Numbered from the stretch's first letter, positions 1 to 13,410 are shown. The stretch is DNA of 64,000 nt from Antedon mediterranea (GCF_964355755.1 NC_092671.1:2582501-2646500); one strand, 5' to 3'. Numbers and translations: made by a program. The notes: generated from the sequence alone by a model not told the origin.

Positions 1-3000
1 TTTGGAAATTCCACTGGAATCCGAGTTTTAAAAAGTGTTTAAGGTAAGTTTATTTCTAGTCAACATAAGGGCACACAATGAATATGAATACAAAATTCAA
101 CAACACTTAATAGTATACTTCATATCAAAATATTCTGAACTAAATCATCTCTAACAATCTCATAGGAACACCTTAATAGAGTTGAGAATACACTGCGACA
201 TTATCCACTCTTACTAAACTCTGGTCATAGTAATCTTGGGACTTTATTGTCAAATCGTTAATTTCCTCAGATGGTCAAAAGTTTATAAAACTATACTGTC
301 TATACAAGTCAGCAGAAGTGAAAAAACAAGAACTAGAATGAACTTTTGACAGCTAGACAAAACATAAACTATCAAGAAAGACCTAAAAACATATAAATGC
401 ATTGATAATGTATTGATGACTTGTTCAGTCATTCATAAACTTTCTCATTTGTCAATAAGCAGTAGCTTCACACTTTAAATTCTATTTTTTCCCATTGTTG
501 ACTATTTTAAAACATTATTCTGTGTAATTTTTAAATCCTAATTATTCTTATATTTTTTATTTTGAATGTACTGTGTCTATACTGTTTTGGAAGAAACATA
601 TTCACTAAATACTTCTGCATTCAATTCAATTCAATTCAATTTCTATATTGCTGCAAATGCCATCAAGGGCTAATATCCGCTTAAACATACTACATCATAC
701 AAACATAATTATACATATTTACATTTAAAATTTAAACACATAAACATTTTAGTCATTACTACTGTAGTAGTTATTATTTTTAATTATTGTAATTATTGTT
801 ATAATGATTATTGTTATAGTTATTATAATTAATAAAAGTGTAATAAATTATAGGTTACATCTGAAGGGCAGTTTTAATGTCAAGCATTAACTTTGTAAAG
901 CCGGTAAGCAATTCAATTCAATTTAATTAATTTATTTGTCCACTCGTGAAATAATTAATATGCTCATCAACAATACATACAAATATAGAATATGCATATA
1001 TATATATATGAATGTTATTGATTTCACATTAGCTGAATGAATGTGACAGAAGGAATGAAATAAATAGCCGATATTCTATCCGTATTTTGTACTAGCTTAA
1101 ATGATTAAGTTTCTGACATATTTAATGGGGACATGGATTAGTAAAAATGATGTAAAATATGTAATATTGATGTATTGGTTTTTACTTCTAATACTTTAAT
1201 CTTGTTTTGCATTTTTTAATTAACAAATTGAGATGTTTGGGAATAGGTCGATGTTTGATATTTATTTTTGAAAGGTCAATAACTTGAAAAATTGAAAAAA
1301 GCTTACAAAAAAATTGGTGATATTGTATAACCTTTTAAAATGAGACAGATTTGTAAATGATTTTTATACAAATTATTATGTTGTTCTTTGTCGGTATAAC
1401 CAATTCAAAATAAATTTTTAATGTATTCAGTATTTTGTTTTTACTTATAGTACTGTGATAATTACAGTATATCTTTCATATGAAAGCTGATCGGTGCTTT
1501 ATTTTTAACCTATACCAAATTAAAATTGTTATATATATATAAAACAAATTATGTGTTATAAGTTACCAATAAACTTATTTCAAATTTTTTTAAACTAAAA
1601 TGGTGAATAAAAAGTGAAGGTGAAACAACGTCATTAAAATTGTGAATGCTGTTCTACTAATTGAAAAGATCATCAAATCCTGTTTTTGACAACATACATG
1701 CCCTTTGCCTGGCAAGGTAGCAACGTTTCAACTCGCTGTATTGATAGATAGACTTTTTCTCGTCTTTATCTGCTATCAGACATCTTTATCTAAGCGTAAC
1801 ATCAAAGTGAACGAGGCCAATATGTCTGGAGTGATTTAGCATTTTGAGGTGTATTCAATCATTTTCATTATTTAAACAGCTTTAAGACAGTTTTTAAAAT
1901 TGCGGTACCGTATAATAATAAGAAACGATCTTTATACAAAAATATCTTTTTTCGTTGTGGTCATGGCTGACTTATACATCTTGTTATCTGACAAATTAGG
2001 CCTACAGGGAATTTAATATTCTTGGTTAGTATCAAGATTGTGAATGAGTTTTTTGTGTTTTTTTTAAACAAAAAATAGTTTACAGAAATTGAATACATAT
2101 CGTTAAAAGTAATACAGACATTCAATGTTCCTAAATACATTAAAATATTGGATCCCTCAAGAAATATTATCACTTCCATTATGGAAATGAGCTAACAGCT
2201 GGTCAAAGAAAATGCTTTTTTTTTTCTTTTAATGTTATGTACTTGTAGACTATTTTCATTCTTCATAATTTAATATCTATTGTGGAAGTGAAAAACAACC
2301 ATTACTATTATACTCCCAGAATAATTGTCTCAAAAATAATTTCATTTCGACTGAAAACAATTCAGAAACAGTCTGATGTTTAATTGTATTTTGAGAAGAA
2401 CAAAAGAAAAGAAAAAGAATATAAAAACAAACGGTTATAGTACAGACAATTGGAAGCAAAGGTCAGAAGAGAGAAAGTCATTAATGACAAGTTTCTGTCA
2501 GATATTGTTATAAAACAACAAGTATCTTAAATTACAAAAAAACAAATCTGTCCGAACTCGGAATACATTTTTCTCCTCATCTGTGTTTCTGTTATTCATA
2601 TTATATTAATTTTTCTCCATTCATATTGGTATATTTAATAAGATCATCTTCAATCTTGATAATTGATACAAAATATTCAACGGATATTACATTATTATAG
2701 ATGCACTGATTATGTTTAAATAACATTTAGTATAAAACTAATTCCAAGTAACGAAAGAGACGTCAAGATTTGACATTTCTATCTATATTTAATCATCAGA
2801 AAAGGATATTATAATTTAATATTATTAATTATTATTATAAGATGTCTTTAAAATTATTTTAGTACATTTAAAAAATGCCGTAGAAGGGACACGAACAAGA
2901 GGCAATATATGTTTTAACACTATGGACAACCCTTATTCAGGGGAAACTTTGTTTAAAGGTGTCTACTGTGTTTCATATAACATATAATATAAATAGTCTG

Positions 3001-4399
3001 TCAAAAATAGATATTTAAAAATAGTTCATAACTTCAAAATAGCCACAATTTCTGTAAATAATTTATTAGTAGCTTAGATTTTATTGTAGTTGTCAATCTA
3101 GCCTTCATTTTATAGCATCTTTTTGTTTGGCTGTAATCTTAGCTTTTTTTAAACTTTCACTTCCATATTAGGTAATTAGTAAAATTAGCTCAAAGTCGTC
3201 TTATGATTAAAGGTCGTACAACGCTAATCAACAATAATTATCCACTGAATTTACATATTAAAATGAACTGAAAGTTTTTAATCGAACATAGCTATGTTGA
3301 TCGGACTTCAATGGCATTTTCATTGGTTGTTAATTCTGAATACAGTTTTGATGGCACGATCATTTCCCATGTTTCCATGAATTAAATCATGTTGGTAATT
3401 TGTACTTAAATTCCTTTTGAAAGCTTGGAAAGTTCATAAATAAAGTCCTATTACACGGAGGCATTTCAAAATTGCGACATTCAAATAAGGTATGAAGGCT
3501 TTCATACTACACTCCAAAGAAGCACAATCACAATAATATTAATAAATATGCCCCTGTTCTAATATTCTTATAAGGTAAGATACATTTAAATATTGTTTAT
3601 ACAGTAGTTAACCCGTCAGTTGGGAGACCCTACTCACGGAATACTCCTATCAAGGGGACACTTTCCCATGAAATGAACAAGAGGAAATATAATTTAATAC
3701 TACAATCAACCTTTATATCCAGAGAACATCAGTACAGTTTAATAAATGGGCATTTATTTGGGTCCATAAGGCTTAAATAGGGGTTCTACTGTATCCATTC
3801 TGTTATCAATGAAATGGTAAATGGTAAGGTTTGAACAGATGTCTCATTGAAGACACCTCCTGTCATTAAAGTTTCCCCCTTTTTTAACAAGTGCAATACT
3901 TTACCCAGAGATAGCGTCAAGTGTTAATGTTATTAACGAGTCAATGCCGTATAGTACACGGGAAGAAATTATTTATTTAGGTAATATCCTACCATCCTGT
4001 TGTATTTCTCAACGCGTTGAATTATAAGCCGCTTTTTTAATGCTACCCAATCTTTGCACCCCTATGAGAACTTTTCTTTTGAACGTTATTGAAGAATGAT
4101 TGTGAGGTTTCGATACTGATGCCTTTGTTCATCGTGATAAGGGTAGTCTGAGGGGTGTCTGGGGTGTCAGACTTACTAAAATATGGAAATAAAGTGTACC
4201 AGCCAATCATTTAGGCAACATTCCTTTCAGATGTTTTTGTTTTAAAAACACAACAATCATGCCGTTAATTACAGCATTACAAGCAATACTATTTTTAGCC
4301 AAAAGAAACATCGTTAATCACTGCCGTTCTAAAGGAAAGCATTCAACAGAAATTGAAAGGGAAAATAATCATGTAAGAACACTTTGTATAATAAAACAG
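1..4399. other. Gene-free AT-rich stretch
   Basis: I see no coding region here; open frames are short and have the composition of chance frames in AT-rich DNA. Simple repeats are a (TTCAA)4 tract at 621-640 and a (TA)n run at about 991-1010. A second TTCAATTCAATT-type tract followed by ATTTATTTGTCC lies near 908-942 and resembles the tails of non-LTR or SINE elements. A patch at 1735-1800 carries several GATA/TATC motifs and is more complex than its surroundings. Pieces of a dispersed family with GGGGACA motifs occur near 2930-2950 and 3650-3740. Confidence 0.6.
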
Positions 4400-4745
4400 T
4401 AGGATAATGCATATTCATATAATATGAATATTAAATTACTAGGTGTTAAGTATTCAATATTAGAGCATTTGAGGTTTCTACAATAATCATATGCAAATAA
4501 CAGAATATGCATATTATAAATAATTCATTACTTGATAATAAATATTCAATAGTTTTACAATAATCAATGCAAATAATCATATTTAAATATGAATAATTCA
4601 TTATAATTTAAGCAATATAACACACAAAAACAGAATCATATGCATTCATTTTGAATAATTCATTATTAGCTTCTACAATAATGCATAGTCTTATTGTATT
4701 TATGAATAATTCATATAAAAATGGTTAATAAATATTCAAAAAGTT
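4400..4745. repeat. Degenerate AT-rich tandem repeat with octamer motifs
   Basis: Blocks of roughly 100-120 bp recur about three times with much drift. Each carries a version of ACAATAATC(AT)ATGCAAATAA followed by AATAATTCATTA. Two exact ATGCAAAT octamers lie near 4490 and 4567. The octamer is the classic POU-factor site, but AT-rich drift could also produce it, so a regulatory role is only a guess. Confidence 0.5.
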
Positions 4746-4830
4746 ATCTTTGTTTAGTTTGCAAAAACAATTTGTTTTTGTAACAAACATACAATATGTA
4801 TTTTAAGTACTACGCATTTGTTTTATTGAC

Positions 4831-4917
4831 TCTCACCATACGTTACAGTATTCTCATCATACGTTACAGTATTGTCACCATACGTTACAGTATTCTCACC
4901 ATACGTTACAGTATTGT
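4831..4917. repeat. 21-bp minisatellite, about 4 copies
   Basis: Four head-to-tail copies of a 21-bp unit built around CACCATACGTTACAGTATT, with one or two substitutions per copy. The array is short and clean, so it is probably recent. No coding potential. Confidence 0.9.
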
Positions 4918-5660
4918 CATATTAGAACAAAAAGACACAGAACAAAAACAAAATATAAATGTTTTTTAAAAAAAGACATTTTTTTCGCTGTTTGTTATAT
5001 ATATAACTTTCCCATACTTTTTTTTCTGATATCAACATAAACACATTTCCATTCTCAATAAAAACAATAATTGCCTTCAGAATCGCAGAAAACATTTGTT
5101 GATAAGACCAAATATTAATTCAGTTGCCAAAAAATTTTAAATACATCCAACATCATAAACGAGCTCTGAATACTAAAACTATTATCTACAAAATAGCTCA
5201 CTTGCTAACTAATCTTGTCCATGCGTTCTTGCACTAATTGACAATTTGTGATTGAGTTAATTAGAGATTTTGTAAAACCACAAGGCACACACCCTCAAAC
5301 TGAAAAGGGACTTAATTTTCCCAGTGGAATATCAATCTCCTAGCCAGCGGTCTAGTGCAGATTTCACTTCCTCTGTTCTGTCAGATTAACACCAATGTGC
5401 CTACACCATTGACACAGACTTTGAATTATTTAACTAGCTTTGACTATCTTTTCATACCAAAGCCCTCTATTTGGTGGAACTGAAACATCTGGTAGTTGTT
5501 ATTATATATAATTAATATAATGATAAATATGTAAAAATACAATAACTAGAAATTTAGTATTTAAAATAAATTTTGTTCGATAATGTGTAAAAAACTGTTT
5601 TGTTTTAAAAATTCTGTCTTTATATTATTAAATTAGACATTGTACAGCAGGATCAATCTC
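4918..5660. other. Gene-free stretch
   Basis: AT-rich DNA with poly-A and poly-T runs. I see no gene, RNA gene or clear mobile element. Confidence 0.5.
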
Positions 5661-5790
5661 TTTGAGGACGTCCCTATTTAGAGGACACTTTCATTTGAAA
5701 TGAACGAGTGATATAAACAGTAAAAGCCAACACTATTCAGGGGACACCCCCCATCAAGGGGACACCCCCCATCAAGGGGACAATCTATAT
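5661..5790. repeat. Dispersed GGGGACA-type repeat with 18-bp tandem duplication
   Basis: The sequence alternates phrases such as ATTCAGGGGACAC and CATCAAGGGGACA. An 18-bp unit, GGGGACACCCCCCATCAA, is present twice in tandem at 5740-5775 and begins a third time. Related phrases occur near 2930, 3640-3670, 17670 and 24070-24110, so this is one member of an interspersed family. Its class is unknown. Confidence 0.6.
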
Positions 5791-5842
5791 TGATTGTGTT
5801 CTACTGTGCTACAATATCATATGTTTGAAAATGGTACACTCC

Positions 5843-5984
5843 TTAAGCTCTGTCTACACTATCAAACTTTATGTGACAAAAAAATATGATGTGCCCATAT
5901 ATGGACATGATGATGTCATATCACTACCACATTTGGGCTCAATTTTGTTTGTGAAACTAGTTTGATAGTGTAGACAGAGCTTTA
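5843..5984. mobile_element. MITE-like element with terminal inverted repeats (copy 1)
   Basis: About 142 bp bounded by inverted arms: the left end reads AAGCTCTGTCTACACTATC and the right end is its reverse complement up to CAGAGCTTTA. The middle carries ATGTGCCCATATATGGACAT and is itself partly palindromic. Flanking TTA/TAA triplets could be a target duplication of the kind made by Harbinger-type transposases. A more degraded copy in the other orientation lies at 47205-47352. It has no coding capacity, so it is non-autonomous. Confidence 0.8.
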
Positions 5985-7850
5985 GAAATCTATTTTGATA
6001 GAAAATGTTTGCAGACTATTTTGAGACTCGATTCAATGTAATGGTATTCATTATGAACTTAATTGAAAACAAGTACGAACTAAAGAGTAATTGCACAGTA
6101 GTAATTTATAATTAAAAACACAAATCAAGTGTTTGTACAAATGAAATCCAGTTGATTTGCAGTAATTTGTTAATTGTATAATGATCTTGTTAGGAATTAA
6201 CTTGTCTGATTGAATCTAAATTTCAACAAATTATGACATTAAGTTCCTAAATCTGAGAATGTATTAAAGCCTACTAAAGTGACTTGTCATTTTACAAATA
6301 CTGTATAACATAATATAATTAAGTGTATTTTTTTTTTTATTTACGAGATGAATTTCTTGATATCAAATTTACATTTTATGAAAATGTAAAAGAAAAAAAC
6401 AAACGCATGTTCATCTAGTTTTTTTACTAAGCGAAATCAGAAATTTCTAAGTTTTTAATCCAATTGGTTTATTAAAAATAAAGTTCTAAATTAATATGCA
6501 TTTTTGTTTATTAATACATTTTTCAAAAGTCCCATAAAAAAATATGGAAGTTGATGGACTATTACACCTGTATCAATAATTATTGAGTACTTATATATAT
6601 TGTTCTCAACTACTTGATTAGGTTTACGTTATTGCTACTGTATGACATTTCCAACAAAAAAAAAAGAAATGAATAAATCAAATATTAAAATAAAATAGTG
6701 AAAAAAAATCACCGTTGTAAAAGCATAAACAAATCGGTCTATAGTATATCTATACACATAGTCCATTACTGGAAACAGTATTAGCAATAAAACCAATAAT
6801 TTACAACACTACAATTCCGTCCTAATGAATAATACTCATTAAGCATGAGCTATCTCGAGGGATGAAGCACAGGAAATCCAAGCTAACATGAGGAATGATA
6901 CGGCAATGTTTTAAGAAGTTGATACATAGTAGGCCAATTAACAGTGTCTTTGTTGCAGACGTCTTCTTGTGAATATGCATTTCATTATTGGATATATTAG
7001 CAGTTTAAGAATGCATCAGTTGGCAAGTGAACAAAACTTGTGAGGCAGCGTATTTCAGTAAGCAATACTATAAATATACGCGAGACGAACTTACGAAAAA
7101 TGACCATAATGCAAATTATGTGTCTATCGTATTCTGAGACAGGTACCAACCCTCCTCCTTACAATCCTATATTCTGAGATATATCATAAAACATTGTACT
7201 TGATTGACTGCCTTTGATAGGTGTAATCTGAGTGCCTGAAATTTAAAGGATGTAAATTCAAAAAAGTTTACTTTGTTGCAGTAAATTTATTTTAATTTTG
7301 AAATTTTAATATAATAGTCCTATCAGATAAGTGTTAATTTTACTCCTTGGAACTATTTTTGTTCTATTTCTAGATTCAGATCTCTTTCCACACAAGGATA
7401 CGTGACTTGATATGACACGGCTGATTATGCGTTCAATGACTCAAGACTTGCTAAAGATTCAGCTAGTAAAGTGCTAAAATTAACAACTCTTTATATAAAA
7501 AAAAGTATGTTCTTTTATCACAATGCTTTACATATTTGATCCAGTTTTTAACAGATAACCTGAATACTTAGGTTGTTCAACTTCTGTTCAACTTGTACAA
7601 GAAATATTGAAGTATATCAGTCAATCTGGTAATGGTTTTAGACAATAGATATTATGTAAATGGTATTTGAAATCGGCAAATTGGTATTCATGAAAATGTC
7701 TCACAATAATGTTCTTACAATTATTACAATATCTAAATAATCTAGTCTCCTGTAAAACAAATCGCCATTACAGATATTTTTTTAAATTTCATAATTGTAA
7801 AATAGTTCCGAATTCTACTGAACATTACATATTATTTATCTATTTTATTT
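5985..7850. other. Gene-free stretch
   Basis: AT-rich DNA with homopolymer runs. No gene seen. A slightly more complex block at 6840-7150 has no recognisable coding frame. Confidence 0.5.
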
Positions 7851-7851
7851 A

Positions 7852-8085
7852 GTGGGGCATTGTGGCGTAGTGGTTAGAGAATTAGAATGGCAAGCTGTTG
7901 AGTGTTGAGTTCTTGAGCAAGATTCTTTATCCACCTTGTTCCTCTTTAACTTTGTGAAAAAAATTGGTACCGGTGTTTGATAAGTACTGAGAATGTAATT
8001 CAGAATCAACTGCATAGAGTAGGGTCTGGTAAAAACACTAAATGGAGATAGGCTAAACAGTTTTGACTTTACTTTTACTTTACCT
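7852..8085 (+). mobile_element. tRNA-derived SINE
   Basis: The head contains TGGCGTAGTGGTTAGAG (about 7863-7879), which fits a pol III A box, as in tRNA-derived SINEs. The B box expected about 40 nt later has decayed. The body is followed by a short simple tail, TTTACTTTTACTTTACC, at about 8069-8085. The length of about 230 bp suits a SINE. I see no intact tRNA fold, so it is not called as a tRNA gene. Confidence 0.6.
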
Positions 8086-8180
8086 ATGTTACGCTATCAT
8101 TAAGAGCTTCACATTGAATACAAACAAGAGCAAAAACAGAAATGTATCAATGAATGCAAGCAAGCAAGCTGTAGCATTGC

Positions 8181-8350
8181 TAAAGCTTGCTACCCACTTG
8201 GATACAACGTATGGACATACAGTAAGCACGACGTAATTAATTTAACCAATCATAATGCAATGGATCATTTGAACTACTGCTTATGATTGGTCAACTCAAT
8301 GCAATGTGCATATGTCGATGTGTTGCATCCAAGTGGGAAACAAGCTTAAA
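8181..8350. mobile_element. MITE-like element, second family
   Basis: About 170 bp with terminal inverted repeats: the left arm begins TAAAGCTTGCTACCCACTTG and the right arm ends with CAAGTGGGAAACAAGCTTA. Internally it has CCAATCATAATGCAATGGAT followed by TTATGATTGGTCAA, a second inverted pair. A related CCAATCATAATGCGATGGAT / GTGATTGGTCA core occurs at about 41060-41100. Non-coding and non-autonomous. Confidence 0.8.
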
Positions 8351-10143
8351 CGCTAAATACAGTGCAGATGATAAAACTGAAATTATTTGTATATCTATGC
8401 TTTTCGTGTTGTTGAAGTGATAGGTGTTGAAAATGTATTAATAAATGGTTGATTTTGTCAAAAGATCTAATCACAGGTTTTATAATCTAATTTTACAGTC
8501 ATAACTTGTTTCTTTTAAAGATAATACGATAATTCAATATATAAACTAAGCCCTTTAAAGACATTTCATAAGGTGTGAAAGATGGACTTCAATCAATAGT
8601 GTCCTAGGAGGGGTTCCTGGTTGTTAGGACAGGGAGTTTCCTCATCTTTAGAGTGATTCATGTGTCCCCATGCCGTGTAGGATTAAGATTCCTAGCGCCC
8701 TGCCTAGGTGGGATCGGGCCTAGGGAATGTTTTGTAATATATTTAATGTAATCACTTAGTTACTATGGAAATTAATATGAAGTTTACACCTGATATGAGT
8801 TTATAAATAAAGTTTTATATCAATTTTAATAATAATATTTCTATAAAAAAATTAATCAGAGGTAGAGGAGGACGTGTTATCTGTGCTCTCCTCTATAACC
8901 TTATTTGTTATCTTATTCTAATCAAATTTGGTTAAACTTTACATATGTAGCACAATGTATTTGGAGTGGTTACTATTTTTTTACAATTACAGACTCTAGA
9001 ATTGTATAATGATGAATATTAAAACAGCTCAAAACAATTTCGATTGATACAAACTGACCTAAATTTAGTAATTTTTTTTCCTTAACAGATGGTTTGTTAT
9101 TATAAATATCACTGTAGGCCTATAATTATGTGTGCACAATGTAGTTACGTCAAGGCTATTCTATAGTATTATACTGTATTAACTATTCTTCATATTAAAT
9201 ATTTTATGGTAATCCTAGAGAAGTGTGACGTTTCACTCTTCTCTGGTAATTCAAGGTAGTTTTTTTTTTAATGATTATAATAAAATGAGCCTATCCTCTC
9301 AATCATTCAGTGAAATCCATTCAGAAGGAAAAAAAAAAAATTGAAAAAGGAGTGCCGAGAAGAGTTAAAAATAGATATATCACTGGAAATGTGACCGCCA
9401 ACCCAAATTATCAACTCCCCATCTAGCTCCTCTTTCTAAAAAACAAATTACATGAACACAATTAAAAACATACATCTAATGAAAAAAAACCTCTTTATAT
9501 TATTTTTTATTTTTTTTATTCAATATTAATTTTATTTAATTTGTAGTTACAAAATACATTGGCCTTGATAGTATTCAGATGAGATTACCAACCAGGTTTA
9601 TTATAAACGTGTCGCACGCAATATCTTTGTTATTTAAATAACCGTCTGGATGGCACCGTTTGCTTTCATCATCAACATCGGATAAAATGATAATTAATAT
9701 TGATATTAGTATAAAATGCTTCGTGTATGTTTGCCTAAGGTGTACTGTATAAGGGTTTTATACCATTTTCACATATGCATACATTTATTTATTTGAATCT
9801 TTCGATTTATTACACATTTTCATATACACATTTGTAAACCTGGCAAAATTCGAGAGAAGATATGGTCGGAGCGATATTTGATTATTATGCATATACCTGT
9901 ACTGTGTGATTGGTCAGTTTATAACAGGGCAATTACACATGTGCAGTAACAACTTGGAATATCTCAAACACTATACACACATGGTTACAATCTTGTAATT
10001 GCAACTAAATGCTCTTTAAAATTGACAATATTTTAATTAAACTTAAAAAAACTGACAATGTTGCAACTTCAACTTCGTTATCTATGATAGTGTTAATAGT
10101 TTGCAGCTTTACATTTGCTGTCAAATAGCAGTGTTTTAATTGA
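8351..10143. other. Gene-free stretch
   Basis: No gene seen. A patch at 8600-8720 is richer in G+C (for example CTAGGAGGGGTTCCTGG) and may be an old interspersed repeat. The rest is AT-rich with poly-T runs. Confidence 0.5.
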
Positions 10144-10270
10144 AACTACCAACAGGCAAATTGATTGAAATTGGGAGTGAACTGTGCAACTACCAAAAGG
10201 CAAATTGATTGAAATTAGGAGTGAACTGTGCAACTACCAAAAGGCAAATTGATTGAAATTAGGAGTGAAC
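10144..10270. repeat. 44-bp tandem repeat, about 3 copies
   Basis: Three nearly identical head-to-tail copies of a 44-bp unit that starts AACTACCAAAAGGCAAATTG and ends GAACTGTGC. Copy starts are 10144, 10188 and 10232. The copies differ at only a few positions. Non-coding. Confidence 0.9.
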
Positions 10271-10611
10271 TTGAATCAATGGTTTCATCAATAACAGACA
10301 GTTCAATATCAAACAATTCTTTCAAGTTTAAAACAATAATTAATAAATCTATTAGTTATATTTGAATTAAACAATCCAAGTGGAAATCTGAATAGAAATT
10401 ACTACAGCTTAAAATAACAAACCATTTGGTGAAGTTAGAATGTTAATTAAAACGTCAACATCATTAATTAATTTGAGGAACAAAGATGAACTGTCATTTA
10501 ACTAGTGGTTATGAAATCAAAGTAAATTGGTTAAAATAATATTTCAAACCATTTGGCCAAGTTGAAATAATAACAAGATGTTATATCAACTGATGAATTC
10601 AATTAGCACCA

Positions 10612-10692
10612 ATTATAGAATTAATTTGAGCAAGAATTATAGAATTAATTTGAGCAAGAATTATAGAATTAATTTGAGCAAGAATTATAGAT
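10612..10692. repeat. 24-bp tandem repeat, about 3.4 copies
   Basis: Perfect or near-perfect copies of a 24-bp unit containing TTATAGAATTAATTTGAGCA. No coding potential. Confidence 0.9.
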
Positions 10693-12094
10693 TCTTAAAT
10701 GGTTTGACAAATATTAATTATACAAAATAGTATAAATAAAAGATCAATGAACACCCATTGTTTGTATGACTGTTGACACAGGAGTATCAGAATTTGAGTT
10801 GGCCATCCACAAAAAAAAAACGAACACCTCAAATTTGATTTGCATAGAATTCTGATAATAATAAAGGTCACTACACGGTCCCAAAGAACTAGTGTGTAGG
10901 TGTGTACCCTTCAAATTTACCAGGGTTAACTCCAACCGCCAATTATCTGCCAAATCTACGCAGACATCCACACGAATCTTGTTAAAAAATGATGAATATA
11001 CTGAGTTATCCACTGATTTCCATGGAACTATTAAGTTTCGTAAATGTACCCTAAGTTGTATGTAGGAAGAATCCTTTTTTTTTTATCCAGATTTGGTTTT
11101 TTAGCTACGTTTTATAAAACAATAAAGCAGTACCGATTAAAAACACTTGTGGTCTAATTAATAGTTATACTTACTATTTTCATAAATGTACCCTAATACT
11201 AATAACTATACTATTGATATAATTTTCATTCTAAACTATGAAGTGTTCATTTTCCATTATTTTAGTGTTAGAAACCCAAGTTGCTCTCAAGGTAAATTAA
11301 GAATCAGGTTCTATTATGATTTTACTGCTTAAGTGATTTTATCCCATTAACCAACCAACTCCAATAATTACTACAAACAAAATTAATCTTCTTATTTGTG
11401 GTAGACCTACATTTTGTCATAAAACAGAAAATTGACAATAAATTGTTCGTTCATTGATGCAAAACTGACGTTTACTTATGACGCTAATTAAAACTGGAGT
11501 GATTTAGAGTATGGACACTTTGAACAAGGCATAGTATATCTAATTAAAATGCTTGTACATACTGTACAGTATTTACGATTTAGTATTATCTTTATTAGTC
11601 ACTACTCTGTTTATGAGCATTTAGGTCAGGCTTGTTGAAAAGGAATTTGAAAAATAATTGTTTAAATCTTCAGAAATAAATTAAACATATTTTAGTTTTA
11701 TAACACATTATTTTATATACTGTACGATTCATTTTTGAAATATGATTATATTTTTATAATATTGTAGTATGCAATAAATCTACATCTACAATATTCTTTA
11801 CTTTGTCTCAAAAGGACAAACTAATAAATAGAACTTAAATGTCATATTTTTATCTTATTAATATAATTGTTTCGTGGGTTGCTCTTTTCCTTTTCAGCTT
11901 AATTTAAATTTTTTCATTTGCATTTTTTTATACTTTGCCTGAATTTGAAATTCAATGCATATCAATCCATCAACCCCATTCTGAAACTCTAAATTTTAAT
12001 AATCTAAATGTTAATATTGTTTGAATAAACTTTATTTTTAATACTTCCAAATGCTTTTCCATCAATAATGACCAAAATTAGCATCAATTTTGCA
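10693..12094. other. Gene-free stretch
   Basis: No gene recognised. An open frame of 89 codons on the - strand (10744-11013) matches no family I know. It lies in a block, 10850-10990, that is more complex than its surroundings. Nothing else is notable. Confidence 0.4.
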
Positions 12095-12370
12095 ACTTAA
12101 TTGTAAACACGACGCCACTCAACGTGGGATATACATGGCATGCATGTTTACGCTTTATCCATTCAAAGATCAATCAATCACAACACGGCACATAGTGTGT
12201 GTTTGTACCATTACCGAGTACTCATTTAGGACTTAGAATTGACCTTTAGGCCGAGATAACGCTTACTTCCCATCAACGAGTTCAATGTGTACTTAAATAG
12301 GAAGTACAACGGTATACCTACTCGATCACTAATCACAACAAACGCACTATCATTCATCGGCACTTTCAAG
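12095..12370. promoter_or_regulatory. Candidate cis-regulatory block (weak)
   Basis: About 275 bp of non-repetitive, relatively GC-rich sequence inside AT-rich DNA. It contains ATCAATCAATCA (Pbx/Hox-like), TTCAAAGATCAA (TCF/LEF-like) and GAGATAACG (GATA-like). Frames on both strands are interrupted, so coding is unlikely. The motif matches are short and could be chance; this is an inference from texture only. Confidence 0.2.
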
Positions 12371-12889
12371 GAATTTTTTCGTTAATATAATTTCTTTCAA
12401 ATGAAATACAGACAAATGTAGGCATACAAGCTATTTAGAAATTGTTTAAATATATAATTGTTTTCAGACGTATTATATTTTCTTTTCATAAGAATTAAAT
12501 TTGTGTCAACCTCTGAATTAAATAAATATTACTTTTTAGGTTATTTCATTTAATTTTTACAAAATATTTAATAATTTAATTAATTGTACTGATGTTTTAA
12601 TATAAAGTGTGTATATGTATTACTCATCCTGGCCTCTTCTGATGGTCAATATCAATCAACAAACATTTTTGTTAATTATTTCAATTATTTTTCTGACAAT
12701 CCTACAAATACTATATTATCCAATAATTTTAAAACTATGAATAATATGCACAATATGTCAATTTTAAAAACATAATAATGTAAAACAGATTCAATTTTAA
12801 AACAGCTGTTTAAATTAAGTATGATCATTTCAGGAATAAAAGGTCATCCATACCATAAAGTATAACAATTATGTATAATACAAGTTTAA

Positions 12890-13410
12890 CAAGTGTTATG
12901 CCAAGGACTTGTATCACCAAATAGTGACTATATTCCCAGGTCCCTATGTGCAAACATAGAACAGAGCCATGTGCAACATAATCCCAGGCCATCGCACGGC
13001 AAAGCCACAGGGTATTGACTAGATTTTCAGGTCCTAACAACCAAACCACTGCAGTTTTATATCCATTCACAACATAGTCCCAAGCCATCGTACAACGAAG
13101 GCACAGTGTTTTTGATCAGCAACATACTAGATTTTTAGTAACTTCAACCAAACCACAGTTTAATAGTTCCAGGTACATGCCTAATTAAACCACATGATTT
13201 ATAACTACTGTAACAGCATAGTCAGGGATCCACCTATGTAGTCTGTCAAAAATAGATTTCAAACAGTTCATCATTTTATTTCAGTTGCCAAAGGGTGGGG
13301 GGAGGGGGTTGGGCATGCAGTACTATAGTACTAGATTCCTAGGTCACTGTGTGCAACCATACAACAGGGCTTTGTACCCACATAGAACATAGCAAGATTT
13401 CTAGGACAAT
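12890..13410. repeat. Diverged tandem repeat
   Basis: A segment of about 100 bp containing CCAGGCCATCGCACGGC, then CACAG, then ACTAGATTTT and ACCAAACCAC is repeated with drift (CCAAGCCATCGTACAACG and so on). Further partial copies carry CTAGGTCACTGTGTGCAACC. A - strand frame at 12825-13088 repeats the peptide AMAWDYV because the DNA repeats; I do not regard it as a gene. Confidence 0.6.

Noticed and set aside
10744-11013. 89-codon - strand frame
   Set aside because: Longest non-repetitive frame in the left part, but its length is within chance expectation for AT-rich DNA and no domain is seen.
12825-13088. 87-codon - strand frame with repeated AMAWDYV
   Set aside because: The repetition comes from a diverged DNA repeat; no recognisable protein.
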